The notes: a model not told the origin generated them from the letters alone. Counted from the first letter of the stretch, positions 37,563-49,619 are shown. The stretch: 64,000 nucleotides of DNA from Lepturacanthus savala (GCA_030544235.1 CM060464.1:22559152-22623151), one strand, 5' to 3'. Numbers and translations are program-made.

Positions 37563-38349
37563 AGCTGATTCTGAAAACTCTTCTTCAAGATGAACATGTT
37601 CTAACAGATTTCTAGTCAATAAAATGTTAATACAGCTGCACACATTTGGTCATTTATTTTTTGACAGGGCAGGGGAAGTTCAGCTTCCCTTGCAGTCTTA
37701 AAGAAATCGCCACTGTTGAAAAACTATATTTTATGTCTAGTCTTTACTTACTTAAAAGTCCCATTTCATGCTTTTTCCTGGGTTTTATTTAAAGTTTTGA
37801 TACCCTTAACATGGCAGAGCTGTGGTCTCAAGTACAAAAACTCAACCTAGTGCTATTGCAACGCTCTCTCATGCCCCTTACTGTTGTCACGTTCACCTTT
37901 GCTCCAAATTTGTGTGGGATTACTCGGTATATTTGTGGAAATAAATAAAAATATGCATGACTCTCACAATCCTGCAAATCCCTAGAAAAAAAAAATCAAT
38001 AATCCAAAGACACTTTTTTCAGATTCTATATATTTCCCAGTCAAAGTTGTGGAAATGTTTTTACATCATTTGACTCCCATTTTTTTTCATTTCTGACATT
38101 CGTTCATTCATTATGGTGCCAGAAAAAAAAACACTACATGTGACATTAAGTTAGTTTGTTAATGCGACTTCAAGTTGATTTGCTGAAGGAAATGAATGGC
38201 AGCCAGTAACATTCAAAGCACTGTATTGCAGGTTTTTGAGGAAAATGCCAAGAGAAATAAAATTAAGTGTAAACTTTGTGAGACACAGTTGGCTTTTATC
38301 AACAGGATTTCATTACTTGATTAGATTACATGGTGTACATGTGGTTCTT
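37563..38349. other. stox2 intron; no gene recognised
   Basis: The text ggggaagttcagcttccc near 37673 is a short imperfect hairpin typical of repeats. Nothing coding was recognised. Confidence 0.4.
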
Positions 38350-38605
38350 TTTGACGGCGACTGTGCTGGACTCACTGCTCAGTCTTATCCTAAAATGAAT
38401 AATTCTAGCCTTCCTCAGGGTAATTTGCAGATTTTGCACAGCTACTATGTCAAGCTTATGATTCTCCAACTAATTTCCCTTTGAATATATTAATGAAAGT
38501 ATCTTTTTCATAACTAGTAATACCTGTATCTACAGAGTTGAGATGTATTGGAATAGTGACAGCCCTCTACCATGGTACAAGCCCTACACAGTACTCTACT
38601 ATTAC
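38350..38605. repeat. Dispersed repeat, copy 2
   Basis: Partner of 34840-35095 in the same orientation, diverged by substitutions and indels. See copy 1 for the shared words. Confidence 0.6.
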
Positions 38606-39479
38606 TATTACTACTGGTATGGTTCATGTTCTACACTATGGTCAATGGTCAAGTATACACATCTACAAATGTTTGTAATTTGAGGTTAAATAGGGGAAGT
38701 GGAATTCTGATGGTATATGTAGCTTTCTGAGTCTGAGAATTGGGAAATTTCAAAATCGTATTGATGTTGAAGTGATTATAGATATAAACATATATACAGA
38801 TATACAATTTACACAGAAGGGACCCCAGAAATGCGTGAACAAAATTACAAATATTGATGCGGAGCAAAAAAAGCCCTTTAGGTAGATTGACGCTGCTTTG
38901 CTGCAGTCAAAAAAAACAAGGAAAAAAATATCTATCATTCCAACTCTGGGGCTTTTTTCCCCACTGGTGCTCCAGGAGGCTTCTATATCCACAACCCCCA
39001 TGTCTGGAGCTCTTCTTATATCACATCATATATTATATCAAGGCTAAAGTTGTATTTTGTGACGTATGCATTACAGATCCTTTCCAAAAAAAATGTCATG
39101 AAAGTTTGGCATCCAGCTCATTCAAAAAATGTATTTTTAACAATGTCACATAAAAAGAAAAATCAAATAAGATTTTGTGTGTAATAAATCTATAATCTTC
39201 AACAGTTGCTATCTTGCTATGTCAGAGAGATGCAATACCAATGTTATAGTGCTTCAGTCATGTTAAAGGAAGCAAACATTGCACCACAAATTCAGTCACT
39301 TCTCAGTAAATCTCATTCACTTGCTCATCAGTCATCCTGCTTTGCTGTGTACAAAATTAAATTCTTACAATTAGATGAATGGCAGCTCTGCAGATACTAA
39401 AGATCACGCTGTCACCATCTCTCTCTTCAAATAAAACGTGATAAAACGTGATAAAGCCTTAAAGCGTATCTTTCTGACC

Positions 39480-39650
39480 ATCAGGACTCACTCCAACTCT
39501 GCATCGAGACAAACCTATGCCATTCAACAACAACCAGATTGAAAGAATCAAAACTTTTAAAAGAATCAGTTCTCACAGAGGGGTTGGATTCCAAGGAATC
39601 AAATTGTTTTGCCGGGTGGAACCGGTTTTCGCTTTCCATCCCTAAGAAGG
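39480..39650. repeat. MITE fragment (hAT-like end)
   Basis: The stretch ggaaccggttttcgctttccatccct (39617-39642) is the reverse complement of a frequent fish hAT-like terminus. The left limit is uncertain. Confidence 0.35.
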
Positions 39651-40282
39651 AAGCTTCTTGAAGCTGAGAAGATATTTAAAATGCACCTGAAACAGCGTTT
39701 GGAGTGTTGATTTCATGATGCATTTCTGGTATAAACAAGATATACATGGGGTAAAACGTTGGGAGGAATTTAAATGGACCATTGAAAAGTGGGCGTATCA
39801 TATGGATCAGAGAACCTACAAGGCTAAAGTTACAAATGCCTTGAGTGACAGCTACATGCAATGATACTATTGCTTGAAAATGCAAAACAAGATTTTTTAC
39901 CAGAAAGAAAATGTGACTTGATATAAAAACACAAAAAAACATTTATATTTTGAAAATTGTGTATAAATAAGGGAAATATGACCTAATGATCTAAAAGGAT
40001 TTGAAAAAAAATCATTTTATTTCAGGAAGACTTTAAATCCTCTGTGGCCATTCAGGAATCTGATTTTTTACTTTATAACTGCATATACCTGATAAAGATT
40101 ATAATCAACTTCCCTTTGAAAGCCACAGGAATTTCTCACTAATCGGTTTGACATTTCCCTCCAAAACACTCAACACACAGATTGAGTTCATATTCAGTGT
40201 TCAAGTCATTTTACATCACACTCAAATACTTCAGCTCAACACCGACAGATGTGAGAAGTGAGTCTGTTCAAAACAGAAACAA

Positions 40283-40333
40283 GAGATGATGATGATGATT
40301 CTGATGATGATAATGATGATTGTGATGACGAAT
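40283..40333. repeat. Interrupted (GAT)n microsatellite
   Basis: A run of GAT units with interruptions, just inside the intron next to the long-form stox2 donor. It explains the polyisoleucine tail of the minus-strand open frame there, which is intron. Confidence 0.9.
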
Positions 40334-40388
40334 GGCAACAGCGATATTAGTCGTGTGAATGCAGCAGTGTGGAGTGTGAAGGCCCTAC

Positions 40389-40731
40389 CCAGGTATTTGA
40401 TGGTGAATCCCCGCGGCGGATTAAGGGACCTCCGCATCCATCCCTCCCTCAGCACCTCCAGGTGGTCCTCCTTCCCCTGGATCAGCAGCACATGCTCGTC
40501 TATCCAGCCCAGGAAGAAGGTCTCGGACACAGCTTCGGTAATCCTCTGGTTCCACACGTGTTGCTGGGTATTTTCCGCTTTGAAATCGGCAAAAATCTCG
40601 TAGCCAGTGTGGTGTCTCGGCAGCTCGTCGCTCTCGGACACCCCGGTGCCCGCCGCCTCCCCGGTACCGGTACCGAGCCTGGACAGCACTATGGCCAGGG
40701 AGTGTGGAGCTATCTGCAGGAAAGACTCCAT
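40389..40731 (-). CDS. stox2: stox2 first coding exon (long form)
   Basis: Encodes 114 codons plus one base from ATG at 40729-40731, in a good context (A at -3, G at +4). The protein starts MESFLQIAPHSLAIVLSR, then has a variable glycine/serine part. Next come FADFKAENTQQHVWNQR, FFLGWIDEHVLL and LEVLREGWMRRSLNPPRGF. STOX1 has the parallel order LAPGSLALVLCR, W-N-A-R, FQGWLRRGVLL, LQVLRDAWRRRALRPPRGF, so this is a storkhead-box N-terminus. The exon ends TAC CTG G with donor GTAGGG at 40388, phase 1. That is the same phase as the short-form exon at 22478, so both can join one common exon to the left. A paralogue such as stox1 is possible for this exon alone, but sharing strand and locus with the MKKT exon favours stox2. 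Confidence 0.85.
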
Positions 40732-41340
40732 AGTCGCGTCGGCCTTCTAGCTGGCTGCAAAATGCACTGTTACCATCGTATTCACCCCTCAGACACCGTC
40801 GGGTTTAACGGGGAACCGAACATGTTAGCTAGCAGGGTGTGTAGCTAGTAGCGACCATTTAGCCGCATGCCTTCAGCTGTATTCCCATGAAGCTAGCCTG
40901 CTAGCTCCCGTTAGCACCTTTCCATGAAACCCTACATCTCCAACCTCCCTCCTCTTCACTGAACGCGATATATCTCCCGTTAACCGGGTCCGGTATTTAC
41001 TCTAGACTTATGTCGAGCACGGCCCTCTGGAAACGAGAGATGACATTCGTGTTTTTCGGTGCAAACCTCCTTGTTCCAGTAGGTAAATTCCCCGTGAATC
41101 CAGCTCGCCGGATGCTAACGTGTTAATATATTCACCCAGGCAACGGAGGCGCCCTCCCCTCCCTCTCCAGGCAGCAGCCGGGTCTCGTGGGACACCTGTT
41201 TCTTTTCAGCACCCTTCACGCTTTACGACGAGGCGCGATGCCTGCAGCCGCCGGTGAACGTGGACCCGTCTCGTGCCTGGCAGCGCTGGCACGGTGCGTC
41301 CGTCTCATCTCAGGTGCACGAGAACAGGCACAGAGGCTGG
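40732..41340 (-). promoter_or_regulatory. CG-rich promoter/5'UTR of long stox2 form
   Basis: Directly upstream of the long-form start codon the sequence becomes strikingly richer in CG dinucleotides than the window average (for example aacgcgatatatctcccgttaaccggg, and ttacgacgaggcgcg). It returns to AT-rich near 41400. This fits a CpG-island promoter. No TATA box or initiator is fixed. The small plus-strand frame at 41187-41399 inside it has no family resemblance. Confidence 0.6.
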
Positions 41341-41534
41341 AGTTGGCATTCGATACACAGCTCGTTGGAATGTTCCAGTCCACCTTAAAAGTGGGATAAC
41401 GCCTTTAGGCGGCGTTGTTCAGTCATTTTCAAGCGTTTTTTTAATACATTGGTATATAATGACATTATTGTTATCGTATTATACACTAGTGCAGTGCCCC
41501 TAGGAAGTATGTATTTCTGTACTGACTGTTACAC

Positions 41535-41943
41535 TTCAGAAGGTTTGTGGTCACCCAGACAATTTTTGTTTTCCATGAAAAATCACACTTTTATTTGCCA
41601 TCATGAGTTGTGAAATGAATAGAAATATAGTCAAGACAAGGTTAAATATAATGATTTGTATTTGAAATAATAATTTATTCCTTCAAACGTTGCTTTCGTC
41701 AAAGGAAGGTCAGTTTTATAGCTTCTCTAACTAGCTAAACTCTTTCCAGCTGTGCTAACATGATTGCCGGCCAATCATCCATGAGCCCAGACATTTGCGG
41801 ACAGAATAGTCATTTTCCACATTAGCGATGTATAGAGTGTATTTCTGATTAGTTTAAAATGATCTTCATTGGAAAAAACATTGATTTTCTTTAAAAAAAT
41901 AACGACATTGCTAAGTGACTCCAAACCTTTGAATGGTAGTGTA
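41535..41943. mobile_element. Tc1-type MITE, copy 1
   Basis: It carries the text ggtcacccagacaattttt, then ccatgaaaaatcacacttttatttgcc, then caaaggaaggtcagttttatagcttctc. It closes with gactccaaacctttgaatggtagtgta, the right terminus of a very common fish Tc1-type MITE. The left terminus is degraded. A second copy lies at 63489-63856. No coding capacity. Confidence 0.8.
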
Positions 41944-42159
41944 ATCTTAATAGACAAATTGTACATTGGGTATGTTGAAAGTGAGGACCTCAATCTACAT
42001 ATCAGATTTGAAATTGCCTTGAGAGGCCAAGTAAAACTGAAATTATGATAAATCTCTTAGTTTGTATTTTTTCCCATATAGTGTAACAACCTGGGCATGT
42101 TACTATTATATGTGTCTATAAATAAATGAGTTTCCAGACCAGATTATACACATTCTAGG

Positions 42160-42960
42160 TGAGCGTTGGGATTTCCTGAGGATTTTTGAATGTATCTTGG
42201 AGTAAGACCTGTGTTAGCATGAGGAATAAAGTAGCAGCTAAACTGGATAATGTCTTAGCGTGTGGTTTTTCAGAGACGTTACAATACTTTTGTTCCTTTG
42301 GCTGCACAATCGTTGCAGGAAGAAACAGGACAACAGAGTTTTGAATTGTAAGGAAAGTGCTGGGAAGCAACATGAGGAGGAGCGCCGTGATACGGAGCTT
42401 TACACTGTAAAGAAATTGCTACTGTAGGATAGCTGTGATATGTAAATCTGTGGGATTATACATTATTTTTTGCTTTTTTAAATATTGTTTGTGGTATACA
42501 CACTTATTATTCAGTGGGCAGACAGGAGGTGATGGGACAGAGACAGAGGGGAAGACATGCAGTGAAGGAATGCTCCGGCTGGGACACGAATCAGGGTCTG
42601 CTGCTTAAGAAAAAAGGCTCTTTATGGCAGGGTTTCCCACAGGGCTTTATAGCTAAGGTGGCCACTTCTACAACAAATGCCCTCTGCTTCCTTACGTCCG
42701 ACCAAAAAAAAAAAAAAATCCACATCTCAGCATGCATAGTGTAACGTCTCTCAAAAACCACACACTAAGATGTTAGCCGGTTTAGTTGCTACTTTATTCC
42801 TCATGCTAACACAGACTACCCTGGCTGTAGCTGACCCCAAAACAACAAACTTCATAAGAAAAGTTCACAGTTTTCTTGTTTCAGGGGGGGAACCAAACAC
42901 TTAGCTGCAGCATCTTACTCCAAGACATGTTCAAAGACCCTCAGGAAATCCCAGAAGCAT
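42160..42960. mobile_element. Foldback element with long inverted arms
   Basis: The left arm (42160-42290) is repeated in reverse complement at 42730-42960. For example, gggatttcctgag (42167) pairs with ctcaggaaatccc (42940). The left word tgttagcatgaggaataaag pairs with ctttattcctcatgctaaca on the right, and gtgtggtttttcagagacgttac pairs with gtaacgtctctcaaaaaccacac. The left arm lacks about 90 bases present in the right. The centre (42510-42680) includes SINE-like tRNA text in reverse. Confidence 0.7.
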
Positions 42961-44261
42961 CATTACCAAAACAGCCATAACACCTGCCCCCTGCCACCTA
43001 TATTTTGTCTGAACAAGGTGGCCTATATGTGGCTTTAAATCTGACCGCAGTTGCCTGTATACCTTAGTCCCGATAGATGTGATAATCTGACTAGTGTGAT
43101 TGATGAATTTGGCCCATCAGAAGGAGCAGAATGGTCTAGTCCATATCTGGCAACAAGAGGAATTAGCACCAATGGCTGTTTTGTTAGTTCAAATGCTGGT
43201 GAGACTTGTTTTATCACTGTGTGATGCTCTGCTGTTCTATGAAATGATACAAAGACAGGTTGGAGTGGTGATGCCTGAAGGCAGACAAGCACAGATGTTC
43301 TTATTACATAGATGGAGGGTGATGGGATTGATATGTGTCCAATTTGAGCATTTGGCTTTATTATAACTGGATCATTTATTTTGATGTTTAATAGTGTAGA
43401 CTTCTAACTTGTCAATTATTGACCCTTTTTAATTATTCTATGTATAAAAGTGCATTTGCATGTCATGTTGTTTGCTTTATCCTTATTCAATTGCCTTTGG
43501 TATATTGAGTTATTCTCAATAGATAGTTTTAGTTGCTGTGGTAGGAATGGATAATGAAGGGTATAAGGGAAGTAAAATAATAATAATATAGGACATGGGT
43601 AATTTTGAGTATGTGAAACTGTGTCTAAACTATATAAGGAGGGTATATAGATGTTCATTTAACACTTAAAGCTATTTTTGGTTTGAAATCAGTTTCTGAA
43701 CATGCCTGATCTAAAATTGCTTAATAAAAGCAGTTAATTAGTATTTGATTATAATGTATTGTATCTGGTGTTTTTGGAAGATACAGGTCAGTTTTTGTCT
43801 TTCTCTTCCTCTCAGGTCAGTAGGGGAGGTGAACCAGAGAGTGGACAGCTGTGTCAGGGCTCCATTTGAGTGGACTCATGGAATTTGATCTGGACGTTGA
43901 ATGGACTGAGAGCCCTGGACTAACAGCAGGACCATTGTTCTGTGCTAGTCAACTATGGGCTATGTGCTACATCAAAAAGCAACATGACTGAAAGGCTGAA
44001 AGTCTGGATAACACATTATTTCTATAGTAACTGATTAAAGTAAAAGTTCTGGTTTTGTGCTATATAATCTTGTATTTTTCATATATTCATTTCGGTGTAT
44101 CTCTTTGTAATCTGTGTAAGGTCACTTATGCAATGTTGTTTTCTTTAATTGGCAATGATAGGGTTTTATTAGGAAACAACATCCTGATTGGATGTAGTAG
44201 TAATATGCTGAGGTTTTCTCTAGGATATTATCATGACTACAATTTTTGAGTAGAATGTGGG
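42961..44261. other. No gene recognised
   Basis: Intergenic sequence between stox2 and spink. The plus frame at 43100-43366 matches nothing I know. Confidence 0.4.
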
Positions 44262-44560
44262 ATGACATGGGGGTGCAGTGGGTGGCACTGTTGCTTCATG
44301 ACAAGAAGGTCACAGGTTCAAGGTCTTGGTCTGGACCTTTCTGTGTGGAGTTTGCATGTTCTTTCTGTGTCTGCGTGGGTTTTCTCTGAGTTTTCCAGCT
44401 TCCTCCCAGTGTGAGTGAATGGTGTGTGTGCCCCATGATTGGCTGGAGACCATCTGGGGTGTATCCCTGCCTCTCAGCAGTAATGTGCTGGGATTGGCTC
44501 CAGCAGACCATGTGACCCTAATGAGGAATAAGCAGGTATAGAATATGACTGACTGAAATA
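44262..44560 (+). repeat. SINE-like repeat, copy 1
   Basis: It opens with gggggtgcagtgggtggcactgttgc and a B-box-like ggttcaaggtc. It runs through gtgtggagtttgcatgttc and ccatctggggtgtatccctgcc, and ends in tatagaatatgactgactga. This is a very frequent fish repeat with a tRNA-like head. Four copies in this window all point the same way (see 45708, 51668 and 59744). Confidence 0.8.
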
Positions 44561-45707
44561 TGTGCACTTGCCCTTCTGTAAGGTATCTCAGAAGAAGTTT
44601 TCAGTTTGGGTACAATTGTTCTAATCTAAGGTAAATCAAGGACCTAATGTTGGTTATGAGGCTATATTAGATGTTTGGAATAGATAGAAGAATAGATAAA
44701 TAAAATGGGGCTAGTGAAGAAGAACTTTGTTGAAGCTAACAAGTGAGAAGAAATTTAATGACAAAAGACAATTTTTGTTGTGTTATTTGTTTTCACCGCT
44801 AATCAATGTGATCAAAGCTAAATGCAGTTTGTTCTTGACATTGATATTAGGACTGAGTTGGTAAAGCTTGGTAAAGCATTTATTGTATGCCACAACTAAA
44901 TGAGATCATGGAATACAGAAGACATGGAAGTTTGAGCATCTTATTCCATTTGAAGAGCTAAAAACATTCTGTATGGATAATTTCAAGTTTAATATAGACT
45001 GTAATTGTTTTGGTTGAGTCGTGTTACCACTGTATTTACTCACAAGGACCATTGGGACTTAAATGTTCATTCTTCACATTGTCACACAAGCACATTACCC
45101 ACTGACAATGAATACTTGGCACATAAGTGAAAGCTGTGAAAACCAGTTATTCATCAGGAGGAAAATGAACACATATTTTTAGATTTATTGCAAACATATC
45201 TGAATGAAACAGATGTTGAAACAGATGTTATACCTTTTGTGCACCACCAGATGTCACTGTTGTGTGTGGGTTCAAAACTACACAGCTTTGCATGTTATCC
45301 TGGTCCAACCAGAAAGAACCTCTAAAATCTTCATGAATCTTTAGGTTAGGTTTGGTAGAAACCAAATATGTCAGGATAACACAATGAAAGACGTCAAAAA
45401 TGTGCAGAGACTGATAAATGCAGAACAGAAAAGTTAAATACACTGAGAAATAATCACAGACTACGGACAAGTGTGTGAAGACACAGGTGAATCATACCAA
45501 GGTGGCAAAAACACAGGAAGTAAGGGTGACAAGAAGACAGCGAGAACCTGTTTGAAAACAACATAGGAACTAGACCCAGTAGGAAACAGAAAGACAACCA
45601 ATATTCTAAAGCACATCAAAACCAGACCAGACAATGACAGATCATCTTATCCATTGAACTGTAAGTGAAGGTTTTGAAATGTTAAACACTATTTTAAGAT
45701 TTTTCTC

Positions 45708-45997
45708 CAAGGTCACAGGTTCAAGAAGGTTCTGGAACATTTCTGTGTGGAGTTTGCATGTATTCTCCATGTCTGTGTGTTCTCTCCAGGTACTCCGGCT
45801 TCCTCCCACAATCCAAAAACATGCTGAGGTTAATTGGAGACACTAAATTGCCCGTAGGTGTGAGTGTGTGAGTGAATGGTGTGTGTGCCCCATGATAGGC
45901 TGGCGACCATCTGGGGTGTATCCCTGCCTCTCGCCTGTAATGTGCTGGGATTGGCTCCAGCAGACCCCTGAGACGCTAATGAGCAATAAGCAATAAG
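45708..45997 (+). repeat. SINE-like repeat, copy 2
   Basis: Same family as 44262, truncated at its head. It has ggtcacaggttcaag, then the full middle with cccacaatccaaaaacatgctgagg, and ends in gagcaataagcaataagc. It is closer to full length in the middle than copy 1. Confidence 0.8.
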
Positions 45998-46385
45998 CTA
46001 TTTGACGTCAAATGCGTCACTAAGCGTGTCTCCACTCCATCTGGAACACTACTTTTTGAAGCCATTACTCGACCAATTTCAAAAGTTTCAGACTCCTGAA
46101 GCTTCATATTCTTAAAGTTTAAGTACAAGCTGAATGTCTCTTGAGAAGAATAGAGGAAGAGGAATTTTTTTGTGGCCTACTCAGGAAATGTTGCCAAACT
46201 AAATTTGGCCCCTTTTTTGCCCACTCCATGCAAACTTAGCAACAGGCGGAGGAAATTGGGTAACGCTGTGATGCAGTAACACACTCAGACACCACTATTT
46301 TAAAATATACTCCTCTGTTTGGGTGATGAACCAAAAATATCATCTACATGGTCCAGTTCTGGTATTCGCAGTTATTCTCACATTA
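45998..46385. other. No gene recognised
   Basis: Intergenic sequence between stox2 and spink. No family was identified. Confidence 0.4.
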
Positions 46386-46931
46386 TAGAGCTCTGGAAAA
46401 AACAAATAAGAGACTACTGCATTTTTTTCTGTTTCATCATCTCTACATGTATTCCAGCCATTCCATTCCAGTGTCTGTTGAATTCCAGCACATGAACACC
46501 TCATTCTGCTTAAAGAGGAACCAGGAGTGGAATAAAGTCACCTAAGAACAACGGTAAAGACTAGTGGGGAGCATGCTAAGACACATGAAAACCGTGATTA
46601 AAAATAAGGGTTATTACACCAAATATTGATTTCTGAACTCTTCTGAAATGTAAACATTAGTATAACGTTGTTTTAAAATAAATTTGATCTTGTTTCTTTG
46701 CATTGTTTGAAGTCTGAAAATATTGCAACTTTTTGTTATTTTGACCATTTGTCATTTTCTGCAAATAAATGCTCTAAATTTTTTGTATTTGTATTTGGAA
46801 TTTGGGGAAAATGTTTTCAGTAGTTTATAGACTTAAACAAAAATGTTCCTTTTGCCCAAACACATGTCTATAAGTAGTAAAATCAGAACAACTGATCATT
46901 TTGCAGTGGTCTTATTTATTCCAGAGCTGTA
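46386..46931. mobile_element. Tc1-like element relic with both termini
   Basis: The left end gagctctggaaaaaacaaataagagac follows a TA, and the right end gtcttatttattccagagc precedes gta. The termini are inverted copies of about 30 bp. The interior keeps transposase antisense scraps (gagcatgctaagacacatgaaaac, ccaaatattgatttctgaactcttc) of the known fish family. At 546 bp it is internally deleted. Confidence 0.8.
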
Positions 46932-47427
46932 GATGAATTAGTCCTGAGATTATTTGATGACCTTAAAGGTGCATATAACCTACGTAAAACATCCTTTTAT
47001 TTAATTTACAATTGAAAGTATACTTTTATGAAGTTAAAAAGCTGCAAAAAACACAATGATGGTCTCCCTTAAAATAAATGGAGCCTTCTTTTAATTATGT
47101 GAGGATTGTGGTTGTGTTATATAGTGCAGTTATAATGATTCAGTAATTTGAGTGACAAAAGCTTCCCAATCATATCTCCCCTCTAAATTGACAGGATTTT
47201 GTTAAGACCAGCCTGACATCGTTGTCTTCACTGTGGGGCTCTGCTTTGTCCGTCCGATCTGTTTCAGCAGACAGAGCCAGGTCCACCCCCTCACTCTCCC
47301 TCAATGTTACTAGTAAACGCAGTGATTACACTGAAGCATGAATATTTGTCTTTATGAATTTCATAGTTGTAGTTTTCATTTTATTCACCCTCATACCCTC
47401 ATGTTTGTTTCATGTTAATTATCAATT
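46932..47427. other. No gene recognised
   Basis: AT-rich intergenic sequence. Nothing identified. Confidence 0.5.
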
Positions 47428-47429
47428 TA

Positions 47430-47701
47430 GTGTTCCCGGATCAATTTGACCATTCCATTAAGGCTAATCATAAAAACTGTAATAATACATGTATCTTTAA
47501 CCTCTTAGATTTTTTTTATCAACGTAACATCTTGTTAACATTACAAGTTTTGAACTATTTGTTTTATGGCCTGTAGGTCTCATTGATTTGAACTTGAGTT
47601 ATTATTTAGACAATAATAAATAATCAGATGAAACTTAGTCTACTGTTTATTATAGAATACTTTGGGTCAAAGTTACCAAGGACATTTGTTTTGAAATCAT
47701 T

Positions 47702-47796
<95 letters not shown>

Positions 47797-47916
47797 CCAT
47801 CTCCATTTGTATGTAGCTGTATATGAGCTCACTTTCTTACTTAATTAATTAAGTAATTCTTAATTCTGGTCTCCCCCATTCTTTTCTAATGACCTGTCAC
47901 TTTTGACCGGGAAAAC
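47430..47916. mobile_element. TA-flanked MITE with GT array
   Basis: The left end is gtgttcccggatcaatttgac. The right end in reverse complement is gttttcccggtcaaaagtgac. Both are flanked by TA (47428-47429 and 47917-47918). Between them lies a GT microsatellite (47704-47797) with interspersed CGTG. The termini fit a mariner-like MITE, but the exact family is uncertain. Confidence 0.6.
47704..47797. repeat. (GT)n microsatellite
   Basis: A run of GT units with three CG interruptions near 47760, inside the TA-flanked MITE. Confidence 0.95.
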
Positions 47917-48284
47917 TAAGCGCGTACAAAACTTGAATAAAACACACAAACTTGTCTATGAATGAATACAATTTATTTTGTGGACAAAACCATGGAATCT
48001 GAGCTGACAAAATCTGAAACGGTTAGATATGACCAGGAACATATATGAGGGTTAAGAAATTGTGTGTCACATAGTAGGCATTTAAGTGCAGTGTTGAACC
48101 TGGATTTGAAACCAATATACAATGATATTACTACTCTAAGTATACAGGACATACATAGCAAGGCTGTTTGAACACTGAAGGAGAAAACTAGATTTGAAAT
48201 TACACAATTCCATCCTTTAAAATAACTTTACCGATATTTCATGAGCTAAAATAAAAACACAACAGACATGTTGCAGCATGTATC

Positions 48285-48290
48285 TTTATT
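48285..48290 (-). terminator. AATAAA poly(A) signal of spink
   Basis: Minus-strand AATAAA in the text cttcttaataaagatac, 85 bases after the stop codon of the last spink exon. It gives a short 3' untranslated region, as is usual for small secreted inhibitors. Confidence 0.65.
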
Positions 48291-48374
48291 AAGAAGGCAA
48301 GCTATATAGACCTAATCTTCCTACTACAGAGCCAGCTTTATGTGTGCATGTGTGTGTATCACTGCACAGCAGAG

Positions 48375-48426
48375 TTAAGCAGAGCATCGTCCTTTTCTCA
48401 CCACTTTCACATCCTTCCTGTTTTGC
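48375..48426 (-). CDS. spink: Kazal inhibitor, exon 4 (C-terminus)
   Basis: The acceptor tttatcctacag (ending 48427) is followed by an exon that completes an arginine codon and reads QNRKDVKVVRKGRCSA and stop TAA (48375-48377). The cysteine is the sixth of the Kazal fold. Counting from the fifth cysteine in exon 3 there are 17 residues to this one, the same as in human SPINK1 (FENRKRQTSILIQKSGP). The frame works only with the exon 3 end at 48579. Confidence 0.85.
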
Positions 48427-48578
<152 letters not shown>

Positions 48579-48688
48579 CTGTTCATCTCACAGAGAACAC
48601 ACTCTGTGCTGTAGGTCTTTCCATCATCGCCACATACTGGATCTAACTCCTTGGTGCAAATTCCTCCTGCAAACCTTCCACAGTCAGG
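48579..48688 (-). CDS. spink: Kazal inhibitor, exon 3 (Kazal domain)
   Basis: After the acceptor tttgtgaag, phase 0, the exon reads PDCGRFAGGICTKELDPVCG, then DDGKTYSTECVLCEMNR. This is a Kazal domain with five cysteines in canonical order, the C-x6-Y-x3-C-x2-C signature (C-GDDGKT-Y-STE-C-VL-C) and VCG.DG.TY. By alignment to SPINK1 (CTKIYDPVCGTDG) the reactive P1 residue is Lys and P1' is Glu, which predicts trypsin-like target proteases. The exon ends in AAC AG at 48579, the same codon and phase as the exon 3 end of human SPINK1 (c.194). It is 110 nt, close to the SPINK1 exon of 107 nt. The protein would act outside the cell to restrain trypsin-like enzymes. Confidence 0.9.
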
Positions 48689-49619
48689 CTTCACAAACAC
48701 AGACAGTCACAGGATTATTACACCTATCACACATCTACATTCAAGGTTAGATTTCACTTTTATATTATAAGAAGAAAGCAGTTTCACTATGAGTCAATGT
48801 TTTCCAGTGTTTTCAAATGTGTGGCAGCAAGGATTTCCAGAGACATTTGTTTGTACATCACCCACAAATTCAGGGAAACACATTTATACATGAACACATT
48901 TATATATAAGAGAAGGAAACTTAAAATTGACCCTAAGAGTGACTGGAAGTCAATGCAGAAGAAGCCAATGTAAAACAGGACAAGAATGATGTGAGTTTCC
49001 TTTGTTCCAGTTCTAACTCCTGCAGCAGGGATGTCCCAGCAGTCATTTGTGACTGGCTCAAGACTACAAGTTAGTGGTTTGAGGTTAATTATTGTCATTA
49101 TGTAGACATGAATAGTGACTTTGATTCCAACATGTATTTCAATCAACTATAAGAATGACACAGAAAGTAACCAAGAAAAATACCACAATAACTGGGCACC
49201 CGTCACTTTTATTTTAAAATAGTTGCTCTCACATCGCTCACAGGAAACTGGAAATAATTGGTGAATAAAAAAACATTGAGAAGGGAACTGGTTAATTGCT
49301 TTGATTACATTATCATATTGTTTTTAAAGTTGACATTTAATATTTTTATTTAACTTCTGCTGACAAAAAAGAATGCTGATCTTAAAAATGTTTGCACAAA
49401 AAATATTATGGCACAAATAAATATTATGGCACTGTCGTTAATGTGATATTTAAAATAAAAGTTCATTATCCACTAGTTTAGAATTCATTATTGGATTTTG
49501 CATATAACTATGTGAATAATCAGAATTAACTGCATGGGTTCCTGTGATTAATCATGAATATCTACATAGTTATATTATTGTAATATATTATATATATTAT
49601 AATAATATAACATTTGTAA

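Noticed and set aside
40231..40388. Continuation of the long-form stox2 reading frame, with a polyisoleucine run
   Set aside because: It lies past a good GTAGGG donor and is translation of the GAT microsatellite; this is intron.
41187..41399. Plus-strand ORF within the CpG-rich promoter, hinting at a divergent gene
   Set aside because: Open frames are common in CG-rich DNA; no homology or continuing exon was seen.
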